This document shows positions 17,909 to 26,653 of a stretch of DNA of 64,000 bases, piece after piece. The DNA comes from Pseudomonas sp. IB20. Lineage in GTDB: Bacteria > Pseudomonadota > Gammaproteobacteria > Pseudomonadales > Pseudomonadaceae. Numbering within the stretch: the stretch's first letter is position 1; each line of letters opens with the position of its first letter. Where the stretch lies: contig NZ_CP046103.1 in the NCBI RefSeq assembly GCF_009707325.1, forward strand, positions 1,661,810 to 1,725,809, read 5' to 3'. The translations under genes were made by a program, and so were the position numbers. The notes beneath the pieces were generated by a model, which did no database searches, had not been told where the DNA came from, and saw nothing but the letters and a program-made list of their open reading frames with translations.

Positions 17909-18949
17909 TCAGCCCTGCTCACTCTCATACTTGTCCAATGTATCCCTGGCAATTTCCCGCCCCAAGGCGATCAACTCCGGCGCCTTGTAGAACTCGAAAA
18001 ACCGACACACCCGCTTCGGCACGTTGATCAGCACATCCGGCGGGTAACCGGCGATCTTGTACTGCGCCAGTGACGTTTGCATCACCTCAAAGCTCTGGTT
18101 GATCAGGTCCAGCAGTGATGCCGGGCCGACGTTGTCGATGATGAACGAACCGGTCGCCGATTTCGGCGCCCCAGCTTTTTCCGGCGCGGCGGCAGGTTGT
18201 TGGGATTCGGGCTCGGCCGACTCCAGCCACGGGTTGATCTCGGCTGCGTGGGCGTGCTGGAGCGCTTCCTGCTCGAGCTTCATTAACTGCTCGGCTTGTT
18301 TGCGTCGAAACGGCAGGTGCGACCCTAACGACCGGGCCAAGCTGTTGAAGCGGCTCTTGAACGCCGGCGGGCGTTGGATCACCGGCAGTTGGTAATGTTT
18401 TTGATTGGTGGCGTTGAGGTTGACCGCGATGATCAAGTCGCAATGGCTGGACACCACCGGCACGATCGGCAGCGGGTTGAGCAGGCCGCCGTCCACCAAC
18501 ATGCGGTTGCCCTGCATCACGGGGGTGAACAGGCTGGGAATCGCGGCTGAGGCGCGCATGGCCTGGTGCAGGCAGCCTTCCTGAAACCAGATTTCCTGCT
18601 GGTTGGTCAGGTCAGTGGCCACGGCGGTGTAGGGAATGCGCAGTTCTTCGATATTGATCTCGCCAACGATCTTGCGGATTTGGCCGAAGACTTTCTCGCC
18701 GCGAATTGCCCCCAGGCGAAAACTCACGTCGACCAGGCGCAGTACATCCAGGTAGTCGAGGCTTTCGATCCAGTTTCGATACTCGTCAAGCTTGCCGGCG
18801 GCATAAATCCCACCTACCACGGCGCCCATGGAGCAGCCGGCAATACAGGCGATGTCGTAGCCGCGGCGTTCGATTTCCTCGATCACGCCGATATGGGCGT
18901 AGCCCCTGGCCCCGCCGGAGCCCAGCACCAAGGCAACACGCTTCTTCAT
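17909..18949 (-). CDS. Patatin-like phospholipase family protein (RssA-like)
   Basis: A 346-residue protein whose first 200 residues form a patatin hydrolase domain: oxyanion loop G-S-G-G-A-R-G (10-16), nucleophile elbow G-C-S-M-G with Ser40, and the dyad aspartate in V-D-G-G-L-L-N-P-L-P. The C-terminal third has a proline/alanine-rich linker (EPESQQPAAAPEKAG) and a helical segment. Bacterial relatives such as RssA are presumed acyl hydrolases with unproven substrates. No signal peptide is seen, so it should be cytosolic. The ATG at 18949 starts MKKRVALVLGSGG, the family's usual N-terminus; the frame is open further upstream to 19366 but without homology. Confidence 0.88.
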   Translation of the reverse strand: MKKRVALVLGSGGARGYAHIGVIEEIERRGYDIACIAGCSMGAVVGGIYAAGKLDEYRNWIESLDYLDVLRLVDVSFRLGAIRGEKVFGQIRKIVGEINIEELRIPYTAVATDLTNQQEIWFQEGCLHQAMRASAAIPSLFTPVMQGNRMLVDGGLLNPLPIVPVVSSHCDLIIAVNLNATNQKHYQLPVIQRPPAFKSRFNSLARSLGSHLPFRRKQAEQLMKLEQEALQHAHAAEINPWLESAEPESQQPAAAPEKAGAPKSATGSFIIDNVGPASLLDLINQSFEVMQTSLAQYKIAGYPPDVLINVPKRVCRFFEFYKAPELIALGREIARDTLDKYESEQG

Positions 18950-19165
18950 TGTCCATGTCCTTACCAAAGCAGGTGCCCACAATGCACCCATTGAGGGGGC
19001 GGCTTCAATCTTCGCTGAGCCTTGTAATATTTTTCGAGGATAGCGAGCAGGCTCGGGTATGCTCTGGCGATAGGTGCTTCTGATTTCAGGCGGCGAACAA
19101 GGCACTTTTCCTTGTGGGCAACGTCTACACCGTACGACTGTTTTTCTTTTTTTGAGGTGTCTTTG

Positions 19166-19444
19166 ATGAAAGCCTGGATGTGTGTGCCTGTGATCGTGTT
19201 GGCCCTGGCCGGTTGTGCCGGGAAAACCGCGTACCGCGATAGCTGTGGCACGCAACTGGATGCGGCGTGGCATGAGCTGGACCTGGCCAAGGCCGAAGGT
19301 TTTGCCGGCACCGTGAGCTACTCTAAAGCCTTGTCCTTGTTGACGGGCGCCAAGACCCAGCAGCAATTTGAAGCGTTTGAAGGCTGCTCCAACAAAGCCG
19401 AAAAAGCGCGGTTCTATATTCGTGAGTCGCGCGCCGGGCGTTGA
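19166..19444 (+). CDS. Small predicted lipoprotein
   Basis: A 92-residue protein with a lipoprotein signal (MKAWMCVPVIVLALAGC; lipobox L-A-G-C, Cys17). The mature part contains D-S-C-G-T-Q and a later E-G-C-S-N-K, a possible disulfide pair, and a helical, lysine-rich C-terminus. It resembles small Pseudomonas lipoproteins of unknown role. It ends 44 bases before the CHAD gene on the same strand, so the two may be co-transcribed. Confidence 0.75.
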   Translation: MKAWMCVPVIVLALAGCAGKTAYRDSCGTQLDAAWHELDLAKAEGFAGTVSYSKALSLLTGAKTQQQFEAFEGCSNKAEKARFYIRESRAGR

Positions 19445-19488
19445 TCGGTCGCGTCAACCAGGATTATTCATCGTCAATGGAGGAACGG

Positions 19489-20250
19489 ATGTCAGCTTTG
19501 GTCGATCAGTTAGTCGCTCAGGTCATTGGCCTGGAAGTAGGGTTACTGAGCTGCCAAGCTCGCCTCGCCGCTGTCACCGACGATGAAGCCTTGCACGACT
19601 TGCGCACCACCGTGCGGCGCCTGCGCAGTTTGTTGCGGCCCTTGCGTGGGTTGCCGGGTGTGGAACACGTTGAATTGGCCGCCAGCACGGTCGGCCAACT
19701 GACGACGCCGCTACGCGACCGCGAGGTCCTGGCGGCGTATCTGCATCAGCACGGCTACCACGAAGCGGCGGATCGGCGCCTGCGCCTGCAACCCGACGCC
19801 TATCACCACGTGGCGCAAAGCCCGGAAGTGGCGCACCTGCTGCTGATCCTCGATGCATTCCCACGTTTTATCCGCGCCTCCCAACACCAGAAATTACTCA
19901 AGGGCCTTCGCCCGCGTATTCAAAAGCGACTGGCCAAGCAATGGCAGAAGCTCGATGAAGCCCTCAAAGACCCAAACCATGATCGCCACCGCCTGCGCTT
20001 GCTGATCAAGCGCGTGCGCTACGCCGCTGAAGCCTACCCAGAGCTGGACAAGCTGCCTGCCAAAGCCATGTCGCGCCTCAAACTAGCCCAAGGCGCCCTC
20101 GGTGACTGGCATGACTGCTGGCAATGGCTGGCGCAGGCCGGGCACCAGCCGGATTTGCAGCCGTGCGTTCCTGTATGGCATCGCACCATGGCCAAGGCGG
20201 AAGGCCAGGCAGATCGGGTACTGGACAAACTCCGCGCAGATTGTTTTTAG
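19489..20250 (+). CDS. CHAD domain-containing protein
   Basis: A 253-residue all-helical protein. The CHAD hallmarks are present: A-L-H-D-L-R-T-T-V-R-R-L-R-S-L-L-R-P-L near the N-terminus and H-R-L-R-L-L-I-K-R-V-R-Y-A-A-E in the C-terminal half, with conserved histidine/arginine/lysine patches. CHAD domains bind polyphosphate through these basic surfaces and are often linked to CYTH phosphatases; no CYTH gene is adjacent. The ATG at 19489 has GGAGGAACGG directly upstream. A role in polyphosphate granules is an inference from the family. Confidence 0.85.
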   Translation: MSALVDQLVAQVIGLEVGLLSCQARLAAVTDDEALHDLRTTVRRLRSLLRPLRGLPGVEHVELAASTVGQLTTPLRDREVLAAYLHQHGYHEAADRRLRLQPDAYHHVAQSPEVAHLLLILDAFPRFIRASQHQKLLKGLRPRIQKRLAKQWQKLDEALKDPNHDRHRLRLLIKRVRYAAEAYPELDKLPAKAMSRLKLAQGALGDWHDCWQWLAQAGHQPDLQPCVPVWHRTMAKAEGQADRVLDKLRADCF

Positions 20251-20340
20251 CCCGGTCCGGTTTTTGGCCGGAATGGGCGCTGTACCTAGCCAGCTCGATG
20301 GTTAAGATCGCCCCATCGGTTTTCTAGATGTGAGGTCGCC

Positions 20341-21138
20341 ATGCGCTTTAGTGATTTGCTCGACGCTGCCCGTAGCAACCCATTGGATGTCACCATCCCC
20401 GCCGAGTGGGCCCAGGGCCGTGCAACCTTTGGTGGCTTGGTTGCCGCGCTGCAATATGAAGCGCTGCGCGCCAAAGTGCCGGCAGATCGCCCTTTGCGCT
20501 CATTGGCCATCACCTTTGTCGGTCCGGTTGCGCCGGATGTACCGGCCAGTTACCAGGTTGAAGTGCTGCGCGAAGGCAAGGCCGTCAGCCAGTTGCTTGG
20601 CCGCGTGACGCAGAAAGGTGAAGTGGCGACGCTGGTGCAGGCCAGTTTCGGTGCGCCGCGTGAGTCAGTGATTGATGTGGCGAGCGAGGCGCCGCCTACG
20701 TTCAAACACTGGGACGAATGCCAGGAACTGCCCTACATCAAGGGCGTCACGCCGGAGTTCATGCGCCACCTGGCGATGCGCTGGAGCGTCGGCGGCTTGC
20801 CGTTCACCGGCAATAAATCCCGCGACATGGGCGGTTGGGTACGCCTGCGCGGGGACGTGAAGGAAGAACCGCTGACCGAGGCGCATATCCTCGCCCTGGT
20901 CGATGCTTGGCCACCGGCCTTACTGCCACACCTGACCAAACCGGCTCCGGGCAGCACGCTGACCTGGACCATCGAATTTATCCAGCCGCTGCAAGACCTG
21001 ACCACCCTCGACTGGTGCCAGTACCACGTCAACATCGAGCACGCCCGCGACGGCTACGGCCACGCCGCCGCTGCGCTGTGGAGCCCGACCGGCGAGCTGA
21101 TCGCCATCAGCCGCCAGACCGTGGTGGTCTTCGCCTGA
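20341..21138 (+). CDS. TesB-like acyl-CoA thioesterase
   Basis: A 265-residue protein with a double hot-dog architecture: first domain with F-G-G-L-V-A-A-L-Q and F-V-G-P-V-A-P-D-V, second domain with L-T-W-T-I-E-F-I-Q-P and the closing Y-G-H-A-A-A-A-L-W-S-P-T-G-E-L-I-A-I-S-R-Q. These blocks match acyl-CoA thioesterase family proteins that hydrolyse fatty acyl-CoA. The chain-length preference cannot be read. The ATG is preceded by TGTGAGGTCGCC. It ends three bases before the convergent small membrane protein gene. Confidence 0.85.
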   Translation: MRFSDLLDAARSNPLDVTIPAEWAQGRATFGGLVAALQYEALRAKVPADRPLRSLAITFVGPVAPDVPASYQVEVLREGKAVSQLLGRVTQKGEVATLVQASFGAPRESVIDVASEAPPTFKHWDECQELPYIKGVTPEFMRHLAMRWSVGGLPFTGNKSRDMGGWVRLRGDVKEEPLTEAHILALVDAWPPALLPHLTKPAPGSTLTWTIEFIQPLQDLTTLDWCQYHVNIEHARDGYGHAAAALWSPTGELIAISRQTVVVFA

Positions 21139-21141
21139 GCC

Positions 21142-21393
21142 TCAGAACCGCTGGCTGCCCTGAGTTTCCAGCTTGCGCCCGTGGCGCTGCAGCGCCACGC
21201 CTGCCAACACACCGACTACACCGACGGCGAAGCTGGCCAGGCTGAGGCTGAACACCCCGGATGCGATCAACAGAAACCCGATGATCAGCAGCGGTACGGC
21301 AATCAACTGCAGCCCCAGGTTGGTAGGGTGCTGATGGTTTTGTGGGGCGTTACGCCATTGCCAGGCGGGGAGATTGGGATGACGTTTGCCCAT
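21142..21393 (-). CDS. Small hypothetical membrane protein
   Basis: An 83-residue protein with a basic, proline- and histidine-rich N-terminus (MGKRHPNLPAWQWRNAPQNHQHP) and two consecutive hydrophobic helices (about 30-50 and 52-68), then a short basic tail. I do not recognise a named family, but the composition and codon use are those of a real gene. It lies tail to tail with the thioesterase. Confidence 0.65.
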   Translation of the reverse strand: MGKRHPNLPAWQWRNAPQNHQHPTNLGLQLIAVPLLIIGFLLIASGVFSLSLASFAVGVVGVLAGVALQRHGRKLETQGSQRF

Positions 21394-21488
21394 GATGGTG
21401 AATCCTCTGTCCGTTTAAATAACTTGGACAGAGTTTAGGTTGGGGGTGGTGGGGTGGCGAATTGGAGTTGGCTATGGGATGTGAAACC

Positions 21489-22970
21489 CTACAGCTTCAA
21501 CTGCCCAATCGCCTTACTCAACTCCCCAGCCAAGGTCGCCAATTCATTGCTGGTAGTGGCCGAATCCACGGTCTGCTGCACCGTGTTCTCGGTCACGTCA
21601 CGAATGCTCACCACTGCGCGGTTCATCTCTTCGGCGACATGGCTTTGCTGTTCGGCAGCCACGGCAATCTGGGTGTTGCTCTCGCGCATCTGTGCCACGG
21701 CGCCGGTGATTTCGGCGAGGGCCGCGCCGGCTTCCTGGGCTTGCTGTACGCAGTCGTCGGCTTTGAAGGAGCTTTCCTGCATGAAGTCCACCGCGTCACG
21801 GGTGCCGGCCTGAAGTGCTGAGACCATGCGGGTGATTTCGTCGGTGGAGCTTTGTACACGCTTGGCCAGGTTGCGTACTTCGTCGGCGACCACGGCAAAA
21901 CCACGGCCCATTTCGCCGGCACGCGCGGCTTCGATGGCGGCGTTGAGGGCGAGCAGGTTGGTCTGTTCGGCGATGCTGTGGATCACGCCGACCACACCGT
22001 TGATTTTCTGGCTGTCTTCGGCGAGTTTCTGGATCATTTCGGCGGTCTGTTGCACGCCGCTGGACAGGCCGGCAATCGAGCGCTGTACCCGGCCGACCAC
22101 TTCCTGGCCGCTGCCGGCGAGGGTGTCGGCGGTCTGCGACAGGTCGCGGGTGGCGCCGGCGTGTTGGGCGATGTGGTGGACGGTGGCGGTCATCTCGTTG
22201 ATCGCAGTGGCGGCCTGGTCGGTTTCGCTTTGCTGGCCGAGCATGCCGTGTTGCACTTCGTTCATGCTGCTGGCCAGGCGCGCGGCGCCATCGTCCAGTT
22301 GCTGGGCGGTGCGCGCCACCGTGCTGACCACCCGTTGGTAGCCGGCTTGCATGGCGTTGAAGGCACTGGCCATCTGGCCGACTTCATCCTTGCAGGCCAG
22401 CGGCACGCGGGCCGACAGGTCGCCGGTCTTCTCCACGTGCAGCATTACGTCCTTGAGGGTATTGAGTTGGCTGAGCAGGAAGCGGATCAGCAGCTGCGAG
22501 GCCCCGAGCATCGCCAGCATCAGGATTAGCACCGCCACGGCGTAGTTGGTGAAGCGATCGCCGAACACCTGGCTCAGGCTGCGTCCGTAGGCCAGTACGG
22601 CGATCTGCTGCCCGTCGGCGCGCGCGACGACGTCGGCACCGATCAATGGGTTTTCACCGAAAAACGGCTGGTGATTGAGTTCGACCCAACCGTTGGCATT
22701 GCTCAGGGCTGACAGATCGTGATCGGCCAGCTGTGGGACTTGACCACGGGCAAACGTCAGCCACTGCTCGCCCTTGGGCAACGCCTTGTCGGCCGGCCAG
22801 GTACCGAGCAACCGCGCCTGCGCCTGTGCCGAGGCCTGGGTGGCATCGCTGCGTGCCTGTTGTTCGAGCTGCACGGCGTAGAGCACGAGCAGCAGGGTGG
22901 TGATGAAGGCGACCGCGTTGACGGCCCAGAATTTGTATTTCAGCGAGATGTTGCTAAGCCAGGCACCCAT
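21489..22970 (-). CDS. Methyl-accepting chemotaxis protein
   Basis: A chemoreceptor of 493 aa: first membrane helix at about 13-33, a periplasmic ligand-binding part of about 120 residues, second helix near 165-190, HAMP domain (L-N-T-L-K-D-V-M ... [12 protein letters not shown]), and a cytoplasmic signalling coiled coil with the hairpin tip [21 protein letters not shown]. It has no C-terminal pentapeptide for CheR/CheB docking. The sensor domain is short and unlike the large double-Cache type; its ligand is unknown. The start [15 protein letters not shown] at 22970 begins just before the first helix. Confidence 0.93.
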   Translation of the reverse strand: MGAWLSNISLKYKFWAVNAVAFITTLLLVLYAVQLEQQARSDATQASAQAQARLLGTWPADKALPKGEQWLTFARGQVPQLADHDLSALSNANGWVELNHQPFFGENPLIGADVVARADGQQIAVLAYGRSLSQVFGDRFTNYAVAVLILMLAMLGASQLLIRFLLSQLNTLKDVMLHVEKTGDLSARVPLACKDEVGQMASAFNAMQAGYQRVVSTVARTAQQLDDGAARLASSMNEVQHGMLGQQSETDQAATAINEMTATVHHIAQHAGATRDLSQTADTLAGSGQEVVGRVQRSIAGLSSGVQQTAEMIQKLAEDSQKINGVVGVIHSIAEQTNLLALNAAIEAARAGEMGRGFAVVADEVRNLAKRVQSSTDEITRMVSALQAGTRDAVDFMQESSFKADDCVQQAQEAGAALAEITGAVAQMRESNTQIAVAAEQQSHVAEEMNRAVVSIRDVTENTVQQTVDSATTSNELATLAGELSKAIGQLKL

Positions 22971-23066
22971 GGAAGGTTTTCTCTGATAGCGGAAACAGCA
23001 TTGGCAAGGTGCCATTATTGTGCCGCTACTCGGGAAAACGGTTTTGACGTGGGTCAATGCGCCGCA

Positions 23067-23873
23067 TCAATCCACTTGAGGCAAACCAAAAAACGCGCGC
23101 GAGCAGGCAGTGCTGTGCTCAGCCAAGTCTTCCACCGTTTCGTTGCGGTGCAAGGCGACCTCGCGCAGCACTTCCGGCAGATAGGCTGGTTCATTGCGGC
23201 CATTTTTCGGCTTGGGCCGCAGCGTGCGCGGCAGCAGGTAGGGCGCATCGCTTTCCAGCATCAGGCGGCCACGGGGAATTTCTTTGACCAGCGGATGCAG
23301 GTGCGTCCCACGGCGCTCATCGCAAATCCAACCGGTGATGCCGATATGCAAGTCGAGGTCGAGGTAGCTGAACAGCGCCTGTTGTTCGCCGGTAAAGCAA
23401 TGCACCACCGCGGCGCTCAGGTGGTCGCGGTAGTCTTTGAGGATTTCCAGCAGGCGTTGGTTAGCGTCACGTTCGTGGAGAAACACTGGCAATTTCAGTT
23501 CAACGGCCAGGGCCAGGTGTTCTTCGAGGACTTTTTCCTGCTGTGGGCGCGGGGAAAAATCCCGGTTGAAATCCAGCCCACATTCGCCCACCGCACGCAC
23601 ACGGCTTTCGCTGAGCAAACCGCGCAATTGCCGCGCGCTGTCGCCGTTCCAGTCGCTGGCGGAGTGGGGGTGGATGCCGGCGGTGCTGAACAGGCGTTGG
23701 CCGTTTTCATCGAGTTTTACACACAATTCCAGGGCCTGTTCGCTGCCCTCGACACTGGTGCCGGTGAGCACCAATTGCTGCACGCCGGCGGCGTAGGCGC
23801 GATCGAGAACGGCCTGGTGCCTCTCGTCGAAACTGGGGTTGGTCAGGTTGACGCCGATATCAATGAGTTGCAT
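23067..23873 (-). CDS. tatD: TatD-family metal-dependent deoxyribonuclease
   Basis: A 268-residue TIM-barrel hydrolase. The metal ligands appear in order: D-I-G-V-N-L-T-N at the start (the usual H-x-H is replaced, as in E. coli TatD), G-I-H-P-H-S-A, G-E-C-G-L-D-F, V-H-C-F-T-G-E and [10 protein letters not shown]. coli TatD is a 3'-5' exonuclease with a role in DNA repair after oxidative damage. Length and motifs fit TatD rather than YcfH/YjjV. It is divergent from the MltF-like gene. Confidence 0.92.
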   Translation of the reverse strand: MQLIDIGVNLTNPSFDERHQAVLDRAYAAGVQQLVLTGTSVEGSEQALELCVKLDENGQRLFSTAGIHPHSASDWNGDSARQLRGLLSESRVRAVGECGLDFNRDFSPRPQQEKVLEEHLALAVELKLPVFLHERDANQRLLEILKDYRDHLSAAVVHCFTGEQQALFSYLDLDLHIGITGWICDERRGTHLHPLVKEIPRGRLMLESDAPYLLPRTLRPKPKNGRNEPAYLPEVLREVALHRNETVEDLAEHSTACSRAFFGLPQVD

Positions 23874-24109
23874 GGTGCTATCTCCGCCTGCGGCCGGAAA
23901 GCATATCAGAGCTGTAGATTTATAAGAAAAACGAAGAACTACAACGAGTTATAGCTGTCTTTGAACGTCGCAAGTGACATTGTGGTTGGCTACGCGCCCG
24001 CCGCGGTGCCGCCGTTGCGTGCCTTGCCAGCGCATAAAGCGCTCTGTTTCTGACCCCCAGCCCCTCGTCTTTCACGAAGGCGCTGGCCAGTATTCTTTCC
24101 GGAGAGCGG

Positions 24110-25531
24110 ATGATCCGACCCTCGGCGTTGCTTATGTTGTGCCTGACGTTACTGCTGCCCATGGCGGCGGTCGCACGTTTGGACGGGCCGCTGGAAGTGA
24201 CCAAGCCTGGCAAGGTCCGTGATCTGGCGCAGATACGCGCCAGTCGCACCCTGCGCGTGCTGGTCAACCAGAGCCGTAACAGCTCCGGTGAGGTCCAAGG
24301 CCAGGCCATTGGTGTCGAATACCACCGCCTGCGCGCCTTCGAACAGTACCTCAATGGTCACGCCCGTGACGGTGAAGAGATCAACCTCAAGATTATTCCC
24401 AAGGCCAAGGATCAACTGCTTGGCGCACTGGCCCGCGGAGAAGGCGATCTGGTCGCGCCCGGTGAATTGCTCGATGTGAAGGCCGCGCACAGGATCAGCA
24501 CCAGTGACCCGATTGCCAGCGACGTGCCGTTGTGGCTGGTGGGCGTCAAGGGCGAACGACGCTTTACCAAGCTTGAGCAACTGTCCGGGCGTACCCTGGC
24601 GCTGACCACCGGCAGTGCGGCGGCGGATGCGATCAACCAAGTCAACCAGCAGTTGGCCCTGCACAAGCGGCCGCCGGTGAAGGTGGAATGGGTCGACCCG
24701 ACGTTGGCCGTGGAAGATGTCTTGGAGATGGTCCAGGCCGGGATCTTCCACCTCACCATCGTCGAAAAACCGATTGCCGAGCGCTGGTCGAAAATCCTGC
24801 CTAAGTTGCGCTTTGATCGGCAAGTGGCGATCAGCGAACCGGGCGATGAATTCTGGTTCGTGCGCCAGGATGCCTCGATGCTGCGGGCCAGTATTGACCG
24901 TTTCCTCAAGACCTACCGAACCCCGTCCGACCAGGACGTGGCGTTCCAGCGTATCTATCGACGCCTCTATCAAGTGCGCAACCCACTGGCTCGCGCCGAC
25001 CGACAGCGCTTGGAGAAACTGCGCCCGGTGCTGCAAAAGCATGCCCGCGAGCAGGGCATGGATTGGTTGAACCTGGCGGCGCTGGCATTCAAGGAATCGG
25101 CCCTTGACCCTGGCGCACGCAACAGCGGCGGGCCTACCGGGCTGATGCAGATCACGCCGTCGGCGGCGCAGCGGGTGGGCGTCAACAATATCGAGAGTCT
25201 GGACCGCAATGTGCAGGCGGGCGCGCGATACCTGGCGATGATCCGTCGCAAGTTCTTCGCCAGCCCCAAGCTGAACGAGCGTGAACGCATGGCCTTTGTG
25301 CTGGCGGCCTACAACATGGGGCCGGAGCGGGTGCAGGGCATGCGCGCGGAGGCTCGCCGCCGGGGGCTTAATCCTAATCAGTGGTTCTTCCAGGTCGAAC
25401 GCATTGCCATGGAGCAGGTGGGAATGGGTGGCGTCAGCTATGTTAATAGCGTGAACAAGTATTATCTGGCGTTTGATCGGGAGCGGGAGTCCCTGGAACC
25501 GGTGGCGCCAAAAGTCGCCTCACGCAAATAA
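24110..25531 (+). CDS. MltF-like membrane-bound lytic murein transglycosylase
   Basis: A 473-residue exported protein. A signal peptide (residues 1-22, ending A-V-A) leads to a periplasmic substrate-binding-like domain (about 35-285, R-T-L-R-V-L-V-N-Q-S-R ... E-P-G-D-E-F-W-F-V-R) and then a goose-type SLT lysozyme domain (about 310-445) with catalytic Glu329 in F-K-E-S-A-L-D-P and the core G-G-P-T-G-L-M-Q-I and A-A-Y-N-M-G-P. The architecture is that of MltF, which cleaves peptidoglycan to 1,6-anhydromuropeptides, but the sequence is a divergent paralogue type. Confidence 0.87.
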   Translation: MIRPSALLMLCLTLLLPMAAVARLDGPLEVTKPGKVRDLAQIRASRTLRVLVNQSRNSSGEVQGQAIGVEYHRLRAFEQYLNGHARDGEEINLKIIPKAKDQLLGALARGEGDLVAPGELLDVKAAHRISTSDPIASDVPLWLVGVKGERRFTKLEQLSGRTLALTTGSAAADAINQVNQQLALHKRPPVKVEWVDPTLAVEDVLEMVQAGIFHLTIVEKPIAERWSKILPKLRFDRQVAISEPGDEFWFVRQDASMLRASIDRFLKTYRTPSDQDVAFQRIYRRLYQVRNPLARADRQRLEKLRPVLQKHAREQGMDWLNLAALAFKESALDPGARNSGGPTGLMQITPSAAQRVGVNNIESLDRNVQAGARYLAMIRRKFFASPKLNERERMAFVLAAYNMGPERVQGMRAEARRRGLNPNQWFFQVERIAMEQVGMGGVSYVNSVNKYYLAFDRERESLEPVAPKVASRK

Positions 25532-25634
25532 TCGGTTTTATCGATAAGTATTAAGCATTTTTTGCGCTTTTATCATTGTCTTATCCGATTAATATAGCGG
25601 CCAACCAACCCCTACTTTGAAAAGGATTAGCCCC

Positions 25635-26069
25635 ATGAGCCCACTGATCAACCGCATCCTGTCCACCCGCGCCGGTTACGGTCTGACCATCCTGCGAATT
25701 TTTGTCGGCATCATCTTCGCGGCCCATGGCTCGCAAAAACTCTTTGGCTGGTTTGGTGGTGGCGGCTTGGCGGGCACTGCGCAATATATGGAAAGCCTGG
25801 GCCTGACACCGGGCACCTTGATGGCGGTGCTGTCGGGCGGTACGGAGTTCTTCGCAGGCTTGGCACTGATCATCGGTTTGCTGGCGCGCCCTGCAGCACT
25901 GGGCCTGACCTTCCTGTCGCTGGTAGCGATCTTCTCGGTGCATATCCATAACGGGCTGTTTATGGCTAACAATGGTTATGAGTTCGCACTGGCCTTGCTC
26001 GGCGGCTCGCTGGCGGTGCTGCTGGAAGGGGCGGGCAAATTGTCTGCCGACCGCGCCATCGCCAACTGA
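25635..26069 (+). CDS. DoxX-family membrane protein
   Basis: A 144-residue inner membrane protein with four hydrophobic helices and the DoxX features R-I-F-V-G-I-I-F-A-A-H-G-S-Q-K-L near the start and G-G-T-E-F-F-A-G-L-A-L-I in the second half. DoxX proteins are often linked with oxidative stress or quinone chemistry, but this member's activity is unknown. The ATG at 25635 follows AAAAGGATTAGCCCC. A strong intrinsic terminator follows 16 bases after the stop. Confidence 0.85.
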   Translation: MSPLINRILSTRAGYGLTILRIFVGIIFAAHGSQKLFGWFGGGGLAGTAQYMESLGLTPGTLMAVLSGGTEFFAGLALIIGLLARPAALGLTFLSLVAIFSVHIHNGLFMANNGYEFALALLGGSLAVLLEGAGKLSADRAIAN

Positions 26070-26085
26070 ACCCTATATAAAACTC

Positions 26086-26115
26086 GGAAAAAGCCCGCCA
26101 TCGGCGGGCTTTTTC
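26086..26115 (+). terminator. Intrinsic terminator after doxX
   Basis: AAAAAGCCCGCC / GGCGGGCTTTTT with an ATC loop and terminal T-run; the stem is perfect. Confidence 0.92.
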
Positions 26116-26326
26116 GTTGCTCGGGATTCTTGACACTGCCCCACCGGCTTCTCTAGGATGCTGTTCATGCGCCGATTTAAACAGCTAATTGCGGGGCGCC
26201 ACTGGGCTCAATGTAGCCCGACAGAAGATGCACTCATTCAGAGTGAGGCTTCGAAATACCGCTAAAGCGCTGGTTCGGTGTTGCCTCTCACCTGCCCGCA
26301 GACTTTTGAGGCAGAGACACGACACG

Positions 26327-26635
26327 ATGAATGCACTACGCCCCCTCATACACCTGGCCCCGATTACCGCGGACCTGACCCAACGCAACCCTAAAATTCT
26401 ACTGGGCGGCAAGCACCAACCGACACTGTTGCGTTACCTGGACGGCTGGCCGCGTCGTACGGGGCGGCCTTCGGCGTTCCTGATCCAATTTGTGGAAGAC
26501 GGCGATTCCCTGGCCCGCTTTGCCAGCAACAGCTTCGACCTCGCGGTTATCCAGGCGCCCAGCGCCAGTGACGCCGAGGCGGTTATCCGTCAACTGACGC
26601 GTATCGCCCGGCAAGGGCTGATTGCTCGTCGTTGA
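26327..26635 (+). CDS. Hypothetical protein
   Basis: A 102-residue soluble protein, MNALRPLIHLAPITADLTQ..., with an amphipathic C-terminal helix pair (AEAVIRQLTRIARQGLIARR). I do not recognise a family; a longer frame to 26189 exists but the upstream part is AT-richer and shows no ribosome-binding site, whereas the ATG at 26327 gives a compact protein with typical Pseudomonas codon use. It converges on the gldG-like gene, whose stop lies 18 bases downstream. Confidence 0.55.
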   Translation: MNALRPLIHLAPITADLTQRNPKILLGGKHQPTLLRYLDGWPRRTGRPSAFLIQFVEDGDSLARFASNSFDLAVIQAPSASDAEAVIRQLTRIARQGLIARR

Positions 26636-26653
26636 CGCTTTGCTGTTGAGTTC

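Noticed and set aside
22719..23954. 411-codon frame across the chemoreceptor start and tatD
   Set aside because: It spans two well-supported genes and their intergenic gap; no homology.
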